Of a stretch of DNA of 64,000 bases, positions 21,306-30,900 are shown piece after piece. The stretch spans positions 1,450,001-1,514,000 of the forward strand of contig NZ_CP126539.1 in assembly GCF_030177755.1 (NCBI RefSeq), written 5' to 3'. The notes beneath the pieces are model-generated. The model did no database searches. It was not told the origin of the DNA and was given only the letters and a program-made list of their open reading frames with translations. Both the position numbers and the translations under genes were made by a program. Each line of letters begins with the position of its first letter. Within the stretch, counting starts at the first letter, position 1. The DNA comes from Devosia sp. RR2S18 (GTDB lineage: Bacteria > Pseudomonadota > Alphaproteobacteria > Rhizobiales > Devosiaceae).

Positions 21306-23123
21306 TCAGATCGCTTCAGTCGCGCCTTCGAGCCACAGCTTCACATCGCCGGTCACGAGCGGTCCGATCTCACGCCAAACCATCTGGTGATAGGCATTGA
21401 GCCAATCCCGCTCTGCCTGCGTGAGCAGGGCCACGTCGACCAGCCTTGTGTCGATGGGCACCAGCGTCAAGGTCTCGAAGTCGAGGTAGCCCGGAGCCGC
21501 CTCGCTCTCTTGAACGACGATCAGGTTCTCGACGCGGATGCCATATTCGCCGGCCTTGTAATAGCCCGGCTCGTTGGAGAGGACATTGCCGGTTTCGAAC
21601 GGGGTCGCGTAACGCGGCGCAATGCCCACCGGGCCCTCATGCACGCCGAGATAAGCGCCCACGCCATGGCCGGTGCCATGATTATAGGTTTGGCCGACTT
21701 GCCAGAGGAACTGCCGCGCCAGCACATCGATCTGTGCTCCTGTGGTGCCTTTGGGGAAGTGGGCCATCGAAATGGCGATCATACCCTTGAGCACGCGCGT
21801 GAAGCGGTCGCGCTGTTCCACTGTCGGTGTTCCCGTGGCCATGGTGCGGGTGATGTCGGTCGTGCCGGACAGATATTGCGCGCCGCTATCGACCAGCATC
21901 AATTCGCCGGGCCTGAGCGTCCTGTTGGTTTTGCTGGTCACCCGGTAGTGCACGATGGCGCCATTCGGTCCCGCGCCCGAAATGGTGTCGAAACTCGCAT
22001 CGACGCAGCTCTCTTCCTCCCGCCGGAAGGCTTCGAGCGCCGTAACGATGTCGATCTCTGTGAGCTTGCCCGCTGGCGCCTCCGCGTCGAACCAGGCGAG
22101 GAACTTGGCCAGCGCCACTGCGTCCAGCTTGTGCGCCTCGCGCATGCCGGCCAGCTCGGCCTCGTTCTTGCGCGACTTGGGCAGAAGCACCGGGTCGCGC
22201 TGCTCGATCAGCTTGGCGCCAGCCTGGGCAAGCGTTTCAGCCACAGCAGCAGGGGCACTAGCCGGATCGATCTGGACGCCTTTGCCATCACGCCCAAGCT
22301 GAGAAAGCGCCGCCGCGAAGTCTTGGCTGGGAGAAATGTCAGCAAGACCTTCCAACGCCTGCCGCAGGTCTGGGGTGATCTTGCCGCTGTCGAGATAGAG
22401 CGTTGGCCTGCTGTCCTTTTGGACGATGGCAAAGCCGAGAACGAAAGGCGTATTTGGCACGTCCCGACCACGCATGTTGAAAAGCCAGCAGATCGACTCG
22501 GGCAGCGTCAGCACGGCGGCGTCGGCTTTGCCCAGGCCTTCGCTGATCTCGGCGATCTTGTCTGCGGTGGTCTTGCCCGCCCGATTGTGTCCCAAAAACT
22601 CGATGGTGCTGACCGGCGCCCCAGGCCGATCGCTCCAGATCCGGTCCACCAGATTGGCGACTGGGACCAGCTTTGCATGTCCATCAAGCAGTTTTTCCAT
22701 GTCACGCACCTCACCGGGCGTGTGCAGCCAGGGATCATAGCCCAGCGAGCCACCCTCGGGCACGTAACGGAGCGCTTCGGCGGTGATGCCGCCCCGATCC
22801 GATGAGAGCACATCTACCAGCTCCGTGTTGGTCTGCGCCGGGGCCTGCAGGGTATAGCGGCTGTCGACAAACAGTGCGGCCCTGTCCTTGCCCACCAGCG
22901 CGACGCCCGCCGATCCGGTGAAACCGGTGACATAGGCCAGCCGTGCTTCCCCGGGGGGCACCGATTCGCCGCGATGCGCGTCGGCTCGCGGGATGAGGAA
23001 GCCGTCGACACCTGCCGCCGCGAACTCGGCGCGCAGGGCCTCCACGCGGGGCGCCACCTGGCTGGGGTCAGCCTTCTCCTCGAAACTCTGGAACAGGGCA
23101 GGGGGGAAGGTCGGGCTGGTCAT
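21306..23123 (-). CDS. pepP: Xaa-Pro aminopeptidase, M24B family
   Basis: Cytosolic metallopeptidase removing N-terminal residues before proline. The 605-residue length fits the three-domain aminopeptidase P type: two creatinase-like N-terminal domains (about 1-320) and the pita-bread M24 catalytic domain. Metal ligands are visible in VDSGAQY, TTDITRT, GTGHGVG, LSNEPGYY and VENLIVV, and VHEGP is conserved. No signal peptide is present. Confidence 0.93.
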   Translation of the reverse strand: MTSPTFPPALFQSFEEKADPSQVAPRVEALRAEFAAAGVDGFLIPRADAHRGESVPPGEARLAYVTGFTGSAGVALVGKDRAALFVDSRYTLQAPAQTNTELVDVLSSDRGGITAEALRYVPEGGSLGYDPWLHTPGEVRDMEKLLDGHAKLVPVANLVDRIWSDRPGAPVSTIEFLGHNRAGKTTADKIAEISEGLGKADAAVLTLPESICWLFNMRGRDVPNTPFVLGFAIVQKDSRPTLYLDSGKITPDLRQALEGLADISPSQDFAAALSQLGRDGKGVQIDPASAPAAVAETLAQAGAKLIEQRDPVLLPKSRKNEAELAGMREAHKLDAVALAKFLAWFDAEAPAGKLTEIDIVTALEAFRREEESCVDASFDTISGAGPNGAIVHYRVTSKTNRTLRPGELMLVDSGAQYLSGTTDITRTMATGTPTVEQRDRFTRVLKGMIAISMAHFPKGTTGAQIDVLARQFLWQVGQTYNHGTGHGVGAYLGVHEGPVGIAPRYATPFETGNVLSNEPGYYKAGEYGIRVENLIVVQESEAAPGYLDFETLTLVPIDTRLVDVALLTQAERDWLNAYHQMVWREIGPLVTGDVKLWLEGATEAI

Positions 23124-23234
23124 GGAAATCCTGGCGCCGGAGTACGCGCTCCGGTCATGGCTGGCTTGTGGGTTTGGGCATGGCGTTTTGGTCGATCGCG
23201 CCTACCTTAAGGGCATCGGCAAGGAGAGCAAGAG

Positions 23235-23369
23235 ATGAGCCAGGACAAGAATTTCCTCAAGCGTGCCTTCGATGCAATCGTGGAAGGCCGCACCCGTCAG
23301 GCAGAGCGTTACGTGGAGCGTTTTGAGCGCGAGCACCCGAACCTGAACGGGAAATTAACGAAGCGCTAA
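23235..23369 (+). CDS. Tiny basic protein, first of a tandem pair
   Basis: A 44-residue protein (MSQDKNFLKRAFDAIVEGRT and so on) with AAGGAGA 8 nt before its ATG. It is rich in Arg, Lys and Glu and predicted helical, without a signal or membrane segment. It resembles the gene at 23490 in its KN-F-KRA-DAIVEGR-RQ pattern, suggesting duplication. Similar Arg-rich mini-proteins of unknown role occur in Rhizobiales. The function is unknown. Confidence 0.7.
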   Translation: MSQDKNFLKRAFDAIVEGRTRQAERYVERFEREHPNLNGKLTKR

Positions 23370-23489
23370 CGGGCTTTGCGCCGATCGCAGGGCTGGTTTG
23401 AGCACTAGGCTCTAACTGCCAGCCGGCAAGTGACGTAGAACCCTACTCGACGGTGGCAAGGAGTCGCCGTCAACCGCATGGAGACTAGA

Positions 23490-23621
23490 ATGACCGAGAG
23501 CAAGAACGATTTCCGCAAGGCGCTGGGAGCCGTCATCGACGCCCGCGGCCGGGAATCGACCCGCCAGGTCAGCTACCGCATGCAGCACCAGCTGATCGGT
23601 GCGTTTACCAAGCGCCCGTAA
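23490..23621 (+). CDS. Tiny basic protein, second of a tandem pair
   Basis: A 43-residue protein (MTESKNDFRKALGAVIDARG and so on) with GGAG 6 nt before the ATG. It matches the gene at 23235 in length, charge and the motif F-K-A-x-x-AV/IV-x-x-R-x-R, and ends FTKRP where the first ends LTKR. A terminator follows at 23655. It lacks membrane segments and has no recognised domain. Confidence 0.7.
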   Translation: MTESKNDFRKALGAVIDARGRESTRQVSYRMQHQLIGAFTKRP

Positions 23622-23654
23622 GGCAGCTGCAGGGTTACTGCTGACGATATGAGC

Positions 23655-23681
23655 AACCCCGGACGCAAGTTCGGGGTTTTT
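23655..23681 (+). terminator. Rho-independent terminator after the tiny-protein pair
   Basis: A 7-bp stem AACCCCG / CGGGGTT with a 10-nt loop is followed by Ts. It lies between the mini-protein genes and the convergent prmA. Confidence 0.8.
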
Positions 23682-23741
23682 GCTTGCCTGCAGTTTGCTG
23701 TTGTCACGGTGGACAGTCTGCTAGCGCTACGGGGCGAAATG

Positions 23742-24611
23742 CTACCGCTTTTCCAGCACCAGCGTGGTCCAGTCCTTGCGCTGCAGCCGCTGCACCAGCT
23801 CCATACCAGCGGCGACATAGGCAGCCAGCACGGCATCGGCTTGCTGCTCGAGAATGCCCGATAAAATGACATTTCCGCCCTTTTCCGCAGCCGCGCCGAC
23901 ATCGGGCGCCAGCGCCTGCAACGGTCCAGCCAGGATATTGGCGACGATCAGGTCATAAGGGCCATTGCGGCTGATGGTGGGGTGGTCCATCCCCGTCGCC
24001 TCAAAAGCTACGATGAGATCCCGGACTTCATTTTCCGCAGCATTTTCAATCGTCGTCCGCACCGCGACCGGGTCGATGTCGCTGGCCAGCACCACGTTGC
24101 GGGTGCGCTTGGCCAGGGCGATGGCGAGGACGCCGGTGCCGGTGCCGACGTCAAGCATGCGGCGGGGGCGGCGGCGCTTCAGCACCGCGTCGATCGCCTC
24201 TAGGCAGCCAGTCGTCGTCTCGTGATGGCCCGTGCCAAAGGCCTGCGCCGCATCGATTTTCATGGGCGTGAGGCCGTCGGGAACGGCACCTGACTCGTGG
24301 CTGCCATAGACGTAGAACCCCCCGGCAATCACCGGAGCCAGGCCTTCCAGCGACTTGGCCACCCAGTTGACCTCCGGGTCGATCGGCTCAACCGACAGTT
24401 CCACGGTACCGCCAAGGGTTTGCCGGACAAGTTCATTGAACGATTCAAGGTCGGGCGGGCTATCGCAAGTGGCTTCGAAAACCCATTCGCCCGTCTCCTC
24501 GTTCTCGTGCGCGGAGGCGGTCAGCGCCAGGTCGTCCCGCTCCATCACCGCATCAACCAGCGCATAGGCCTGGTCCTTGGTGAGCGGCACGGAAACTTGG
24601 TCGATGGGCAT
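23742..24611 (-). CDS. prmA: Ribosomal protein L11 methyltransferase PrmA
   Basis: SAM-dependent methyltransferase modifying ribosomal protein L11. The 289-residue protein has an N-terminal substrate-binding domain (about 1-110) and a Rossmann-like domain with SAM motif DVGTGTGVLAIAL near residue 148, DIDPVAV near 170 and the catalytic-loop motif VANILAGPL near 220. FGTGHHETT is also family-typical. Confidence 0.93.
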   Translation of the reverse strand: MPIDQVSVPLTKDQAYALVDAVMERDDLALTASAHENEETGEWVFEATCDSPPDLESFNELVRQTLGGTVELSVEPIDPEVNWVAKSLEGLAPVIAGGFYVYGSHESGAVPDGLTPMKIDAAQAFGTGHHETTTGCLEAIDAVLKRRRPRRMLDVGTGTGVLAIALAKRTRNVVLASDIDPVAVRTTIENAAENEVRDLIVAFEATGMDHPTISRNGPYDLIVANILAGPLQALAPDVGAAAEKGGNVILSGILEQQADAVLAAYVAAGMELVQRLQRKDWTTLVLEKR

Positions 24612-24728
24612 GGCGGCATCCTCGGGATTTCATCGCCTTGTCGCGCAAAGGCTTCGCCGCCGTCAATGCACCTTATCCCCGCTCCGCCGCGGTGGTATAT
24701 GCTTGGTGAGTGCGGCGGGGAGGCAGAT

Positions 24729-25019
24729 ATGTATGGCTTGATCGGCAAGATGCTGGCGAGAGCAGGCAAGCGGGAAGAGTTGCTGGCCATTCTCCTCGAC
24801 AATAAACAGCCAATGCCCGGCTGCTTCAGCTACATCGTTGCGCGTGACCCGGCGAGCGAAGACGGCATCTGGATCACCGAGGTCTGGGATAGCCGGGAGA
24901 GCCACGCGGCCTCGCTGCAGCTCCCCCATGTGCAGGCGATGATCGCCCAGGCGCGGCCGATCATCGCCGGGTTTGGCGAGCGGTTCGAAACCGAGCCGCT
25001 CGGCGGTGTCGGGTTCTAG
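24729..25019 (+). CDS. ABM-domain protein (putative quinol monooxygenase)
   Basis: A 96-residue protein of the antibiotic-biosynthesis-monooxygenase ferredoxin-like fold, seen from [21 protein letters not shown] and the central [16 protein letters not shown]. Family members are small dimers, some acting as quinol monooxygenases (YgiN type); the substrate here is unknown. GGGGAGG precedes the ATG. It ends tail-to-tail with ybjQ, the stops sharing CTAG at 25016-25019. Confidence 0.8.
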   Translation: MYGLIGKMLARAGKREELLAILLDNKQPMPGCFSYIVARDPASEDGIWITEVWDSRESHAASLQLPHVQAMIAQARPIIAGFGERFETEPLGGVGF

Positions 25020-25333
25020 AGCTTGACGGCGGTGCCGGACACCGAGACCATCAGCATCGAGCCCTCGCGTCCGACCACCTCGTAGTCGAGATCTACCCCC
25101 ACGACCGCGTCGGCGCCCATGCGCTGCGCTTCATATTCGAGCTCTTCATAGGCCTGCCGCCGCGCGTCGCGCAGCGCGCCCTCATAGGCGCCCGCCCGAC
25201 CGCCGACGATGTCGCGGATATTGGCGAAGAGATCGCGGAAAATATTGGCGCCGACGATGACTTCGCCGGTGACCAGCCCCAGATATTCGCGGACGGGGCG
25301 GCCTTCGAGAGTAGGCGTGGTCGAGATGATCAT
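25016..25333 (-). CDS. YbjQ family protein
   Basis: A 105-residue protein of the YbjQ family (UPF0145, heavy-metal-binding-domain type). Typical sequences are [30 protein letters not shown] and [13 protein letters not shown]. The fold forms pentamers in solved relatives; the physiological role is not established. The start at 25333 has a perfect AGGAGG upstream, which decides it over 25357. Confidence 0.9.
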   Translation of the reverse strand: MIISTTPTLEGRPVREYLGLVTGEVIVGANIFRDLFANIRDIVGGRAGAYEGALRDARRQAYEELEYEAQRMGADAVVGVDLDYEVVGREGSMLMVSVSGTAVKL

Positions 25334-25396
25334 GTGGTCCTCCTTGGAATAGACCACATATAGGGTGCGCGACAGCGTCTGCGAGGGCGCGTGCCG

Positions 25397-27736
25397 CTAA
25401 CCCTTCTTGATGAAGCTCTCCAGCACCTTCTTGCGGCCCGCCTTTTCGAAATCGATGGTCAGCTTGTTGCCTTCGATGGCGCTGATTTCACCATAGCCGA
25501 ACTTGAGGTGGAATACCCGTTCACCCAGCGCAAAGGCGGAGTGGTCGCCACCCAGATCCACCGAGCGGGCGACCAGCTCGCCTTCGATGGTCATGGGACC
25601 GGCGCCCTTGCGGCTGGCCTGCTGGGCCCGGGCACGCTGCCAGCCCGGCGTCTCATAGACGCTTTCGAATGGATCGGCCTTGTTGAAGCGGCTGGTCGCG
25701 CCGCCACCATAGCCATAACCGCCATAGGCCGAGCCGCGGTCGGTGACTTCAACGGCATCGGGTGGCAGTTCATCGATGAAGCGGGACGGGATGGCTGACT
25801 GCCAGAGGCCGTGTATGCGCCGGTTCTGCGCGGCGGAAATCCGCACGCGCTTGCGTCCGCGGGTGATGCCCACATAGCCGAGCCGGCGCTCTTCCTCGAG
25901 CCCCGCGCGGCCGCTTTCATCCATGGATCGCTGACTGGGAAAGGTGCCATCCTCCCAGCCGGGCAGGAACACCGTGTCGAACTCGAGCCCCTTGGCGGAA
26001 TGCAGCGTCATGATGGTGACGGCATCGCTTGCGTCGGCGCTATCGCGGTCCATGACCAGCGAGATGTGTTCGAGAAAGCCTCCCAGGGTCTCGAACTCTT
26101 CCATGGAGCGGCTGAGTTCCTTGAGGTTTTCCTTGCGGCCCTCGGACTCGGCGGATTTGTCCGCCGTCAGCATGTCCATATAGCCGCTTTCCTCCAGGAT
26201 AAGCTCAACAAGCTGGTAGGGCGGCAGGGTCTCGGCGCGGTAGGACCAATCGTCGAACTGGGCCACGAGGGCGCGCAACGTCGTGCGCTGCTTGGGCTTG
26301 AGGTCTTCGGTTTCCGCCATCATGCGCACGGCTTGCAGCAGTGGCACATGCTGGTGTCGTGCTGTCGCGGTCAGCATGTTGACGGTCGTGTCGCCCAAGC
26401 CCCGCTTGGGAACATTGATGATGCGCTCGAAGGCTAGGTCGTCCGCCGGCTGCGCCACCAGCCGGAGATAGGCCAGCGCGTCGCGAATTTCCTTGCGCTC
26501 ATAAAAGCGCGGGCCGCCGACAACGCGATAGTTGAGCCCGAGCGTGATGAAGCGCTCTTCGAACTCACGCATCTGGAAGGAGGCGCGGACGAGGATCGCC
26601 ATTGAGTTCAGAGGTTCGCCCTGGCGCTGAAACTGCTCGATCTCCTCGCCGACAGTTCGGGCCTCCTCTTCGGAGTCATAGACCTGGGTGAACGATACAA
26701 GCTCGCCCGCCTCGGCAATGTCGGTATGCAGCGTCTTTCCCAACCGCCCTTCGTTGAAGGCGATCAGGGTGGAGGCGGCCTTGAGGATATTGGCGGTGGA
26801 GCGATAATTACGCTCGAGCTTGATGACCTTGGCGCCTGGAAAATCCTTTTCGAAGCGCAGGATGTTGTCCACCTCGGCGCCGCGCCAGCCATAGATGGAC
26901 TGGTCATCGTCCCCCACGACGCAGATGTTGGCTTCGCTGGCCGGTTTGCCCTGCGCCAAGAGCCGCAGCCAGAGATATTGAGCGGTGTTGCTGTCCTGAT
27001 ATTCGTCGACCAGCATGTATTTGAACTTGCGGTGGTACTCGGCCAGCACTTCCGGATTTTCGCGGAAGAGGCGTATGCACTCCAGTAGCAGATCACCGAA
27101 ATCTGCAGCGTTCAGAGTTTTGAGCCGCGCCTGGTAATCGGCATAGAGCCGATGGCCCTTGCCGCTGGCGAAATAGCTGCTTTCGGCGACCGGCACGTCC
27201 TTGGGCAGCCAGCCGCGGTTCTTCCATGCATCGAGCATGCCGGCGAACTGGCGGGCTGGCCAGCGCTTCTCGTCGATGTTCTCGGCGGCCAGCAATTGCT
27301 TGATCAGCCGGATCTGGTCGTCGGTATCCAGGATGGTGAAGGCTGGTTTCAGATCCACCAGTTCGGCGTGTTGCCTGAGGATGCGCGCTGAGATGGAGTG
27401 GAACGTGCCCATCCAGGGTAGGCCATCGAGACTCGGCACGAGCGCATGGATGCGCTTCTTCATCTCGCTGGCAGCCTTGTTGGTGAAGGTCACCGCCAGA
27501 ATCTGGCTGCCCCAGGCCATGCGCTGGGACAACATGTGCGCGATGCGCGTTGTCAGCACCCGCGTCTTGCCCGTTCCAGCGCCAGCCAGCACCAGCAGCG
27601 GACCCTCAGTCTGCAACACCGCCTCGCGCTGCTCCGGATTGAGTCCTGCCAGATAATCCGGCGCCTGCTGCCGGTTCAACTGACTGGTGATCGGCCCGGC
27701 AGACGGGCGTTCAAGAGGGTTGGCTTGTCCGGCCAT
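25397..27736 (-). CDS. uvrD: UvrD/PcrA-type ATP-dependent DNA helicase
   Basis: Superfamily-1A 3'-5' helicase for nucleotide excision repair and replication-fork upkeep. The 779-residue protein begins MAGQANPL and shows Walker A AGAGTGKTRVL near residue 50, motif II VDEYQDSN, VVGDDDQSIYGWRGA, motif IV/V elements (VRASFQMREFEERF, MTLHSAKGLEF) and motif VI VGITRGRK. A C-terminal Tudor-like segment (FHLKFGYGEISAIEGNKLTIDFE) as in PcrA is present. The start at 27736 is chosen because the 26-codon upstream extension lacks a ribosome site. Confidence 0.94.
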   Translation of the reverse strand: MAGQANPLERPSAGPITSQLNRQQAPDYLAGLNPEQREAVLQTEGPLLVLAGAGTGKTRVLTTRIAHMLSQRMAWGSQILAVTFTNKAASEMKKRIHALVPSLDGLPWMGTFHSISARILRQHAELVDLKPAFTILDTDDQIRLIKQLLAAENIDEKRWPARQFAGMLDAWKNRGWLPKDVPVAESSYFASGKGHRLYADYQARLKTLNAADFGDLLLECIRLFRENPEVLAEYHRKFKYMLVDEYQDSNTAQYLWLRLLAQGKPASEANICVVGDDDQSIYGWRGAEVDNILRFEKDFPGAKVIKLERNYRSTANILKAASTLIAFNEGRLGKTLHTDIAEAGELVSFTQVYDSEEEARTVGEEIEQFQRQGEPLNSMAILVRASFQMREFEERFITLGLNYRVVGGPRFYERKEIRDALAYLRLVAQPADDLAFERIINVPKRGLGDTTVNMLTATARHQHVPLLQAVRMMAETEDLKPKQRTTLRALVAQFDDWSYRAETLPPYQLVELILEESGYMDMLTADKSAESEGRKENLKELSRSMEEFETLGGFLEHISLVMDRDSADASDAVTIMTLHSAKGLEFDTVFLPGWEDGTFPSQRSMDESGRAGLEEERRLGYVGITRGRKRVRISAAQNRRIHGLWQSAIPSRFIDELPPDAVEVTDRGSAYGGYGYGGGATSRFNKADPFESVYETPGWQRARAQQASRKGAGPMTIEGELVARSVDLGGDHSAFALGERVFHLKFGYGEISAIEGNKLTIDFEKAGRKKVLESFIKKG

Positions 27737-27994
27737 TACCTGCCTTTGTCGGTGCCGCGCAGGCGACCAGGGCGGCGCAGCACATGCACGAATCTTATTT
27801 TGTTCTCGTTGCAATATAGGTGCCGCGATCGGTGGTGTATAGGACAGGCGGCTCTCACCTCTGCGTCAGGCAGCTTGTTCAAGCTGGGACCGCTGCCGCC
27901 GCGTCGCTTTACCGCCTTGATTAGACGCCATGGCGGGGTTGCGCGGGACTGGCGCATGCCTACACTGCGGCGCAAAATTGGGGCAAAAGCGCAC

Positions 27995-30900
27995 GTGCTG
28001 AATCGCATCTACATCATTGTCGGCCTGCTTGCGATCGTCGTCCTCGCTGGAGCTTTTCTTGCCCCCCGTTTTATTCAGTGGGGGGACTACCGCACCCGCA
28101 TGGAAGAACTGGCGACCGGCGTTCTGGGCACGCCCGTCACGATCCGTGGCGAGATCGAATTCAGCCTCCTGCCGCAGCCGCAGCTGCGCTTCACAAATGT
28201 GCTGGTGGGCTCCCCCGAGGAACCGGCCGCCATTGTCGACGCAGTGGAGGCCGAGTTCGCGCTGATGGATTTCCTGCGCGACAACTATACCGTCACCGAT
28301 CTCGTGCTGACGGCACCCGTGGTGGATTTCAGCATCGACGAAAGCGGCCTATTCTCGAGTGGCGTCAGCATCGAGAGCTCGGGCAATGGCATCGGCCTGG
28401 GGCAGGCGAGTATCACTCGAGGTGTAGTGCGGGTCTATGATCGACGCACTGGCGAAACGTTCTCGGCTGACAATGTCGATGGTGAGCTTGCGCTGGGCGG
28501 CTTTTCAGGGCCGCTGCAGTTTCAGGGTGCAGCCGACTACCGCGGCACTCGCTATGGGGTTCGCTTCAACTCCGCTCAAGCCGACGCGGCGGGCTTGGCT
28601 CGGGTCTCGGCCTTTGTGTCCCCGCAGGATCAGTCATCTTCGGTCAGCATCGATGGCGCATTCACCACCGGCATCGCCCCCAAATTCGATGGCACGCTGG
28701 TCTATCGCCAGTCGCCACCAGCAGCAGAGGCGGCAGACGAAATCCGCGGTGACCTCGTTCTTGAAAGTACCCTCAGCGCGTCGACAGACCGGGTTGTGCT
28801 TTCGGGTTACACACTGCAACCGGACGAGAACCGCGCCAGTGCGCGGTTGACCGGCGCTGCCAGCATCCAGCTGGGCGCGCGACGGAGCTTTGACGCGGTT
28901 ATCTCGGGTGGTGTTTTCTCGTTGCCGCCGCGCGATGCGAACGAAGATGCGAGCACTTTGCCATATGAACTGGTGCGGCTGCTCGAGGAACTACCCGCGC
29001 CATTGATCCCCGAACTGCCGGGACAGGTGGGGATCGACCTGGCTGAAGTGGGCCTGCGCGGATTTGCCATTCGCAACTTGCGGCTGGACGCCAGCACGGA
29101 CGGCGAAGTCTGGGCCATCGAGCGAGCCACGGCCCAACTGCCCGGCGAAACCGTCGTGCAGGTTAGCGGTGATCTCGGCCGTGACAACGAAAGGCCGAAT
29201 TTTTCCGGCAGTTTTTCTCTTGCGACCGAGCGGCTCGATGCGCTGGCTCAACTCTGGCGCAAGCCGAGCGAGGACAACCCACTGTTCAATCAGCCCGGAC
29301 GGCTAGAGGGACGGCTACGGCTGGGCAGCGATGCGCTCGGAGTGTCGGATGCCATGCTCACTCTTGGCGAGAACATGCATGGCGTAGAGCTGCGCGTCGG
29401 TTTCGGCGAGGAACAGCGGCTCGACGTGGTGGGCCAGTTCGAAGAACTCAGCCCCCTGGATAGCGCCATCCTGGCGGCGCTGTTGCCGGAGCCTTTGATC
29501 GAGCCGCGCTTTGCGGCGAGCTTTCCCAGTGGCAGTGTCAGCCTTGCTGCTGAAGGCGCTCATGTGCTGGGCTTAAGCGGCACCGGCTTGCTAGCCGAAG
29601 CCAGCTGGACCGATGGCGGGCTCGCCGTTTCCCGCCTCACCGCCGCAGAATGGGGCGGGTTGGGGCTGGACGGCAATCTGGCGCTCGCCGGCACCCTCGC
29701 AGAACCGCAGATTTCGGGTGAACTTGCCCTGGCCGTGCCGCAAGTCGACGCCCCGGCGCTGCTCGCGCTATATGATGTGCTTGGCACCCCTGTCAGCTGG
29801 CGCGAGGCACTGGCCCGTTCCGCTCCAGCCGACCTTGTGGTGGGCATTTCACCGACCAATCCAGAGGGGGGGCAGATACTGACAATAGACGGCGTCGCCG
29901 GTGTTGCCGAACTCGACCTCCGGGCCGAACTCGGTGGTGGAGCGACGGCCCTGACGAGCGGCCCCCTGCGGCTGACCGCCTCGCTGGAAGCCGAGGATGC
30001 AGATCAGCTGGCGTTGCAACTAGGTCTGGACGAGCCCCTGTTCTCAGGTGACGGGTCCATGCTGGTCTTTGTCGGGCTCGAAGGCTCCCCGGCCAACAGT
30101 CTCGAGGGCACGATCACCGCCAGCATGGGTGCGGAAAGCGTCAGCTTCTCCGGCGATCTGCTGGCGGGCATCGATGGCCAGATCCAGGGCGTTGGCCAGC
30201 TTGACGTGACAGTGGAAGATGCCTCTGGCCTAGCTGCGGCAGCGGGTGCTTCAGGCATCAGCCTGCCCCAGCTCCAGGCGAGCGCCGGGCTGCGGTTCGA
30301 AGGGGATCGGCTGGCTCGGCTTTCCGGCATTGCCGGCACATCGGACGGCACCGCTGTGGCCGGTGACCTTGACATGACGCGCACTGGCCCCATGGCGGTT
30401 GTCGAGGGTGGTCTCACGCTTGAAACGGTGAGCGTTGAGGGCTTGGCAGCCGCGCTCTTCGGCGAGGCGGCGCTGGTTCCGGGAGCGGCCGTATGGCCGG
30501 AGGGCCCGATCGACATGGGCGGGCAGCAAAGGTCCAGCCGCGGCGATGTAGCTATTTCTGCACCAAGCGTCGCGGCGGCGGGAGAAGAACGCATGACCGA
30601 TGCCAGCTTCGAATTCGCCTGGGATGAGACCCGGACCCGCCTGTCGCAGTTTGCTGCCGACACGGGGGAGGGGGCAGCCAGTTTCGATCTGACGGTGTGC
30701 TGTGCAGGTCCACTTCTCGACAAGACCGTGAGCGGGCGTCTGACGCTTGCTGGCGCGGCCCTTGCAGAGGTGTTGCCGTCCTCTGTATCCGATGGGATCT
30801 CGGGTGTTCTCGAAGGCGGGGTGCAGTTCGAAGCGACCGGCAGCAGTATCGCCGAGCTGATGGGTGCCATGTCAGGCGAGGGCAACCTCACTGTCGCCAA

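Noticed and set aside
21387..22805. 472-residue plus-strand frame
   Set aside because: It is the antisense of pepP, whose metal ligands are clear; no ribosome site or recognisable motif.
27446..27994. Upstream extension of the AsmA frame into the helicase gene
   Set aside because: The frame is open but overlaps the 5' end of uvrD on the other strand; the membrane segment and usual family start point to 27995.
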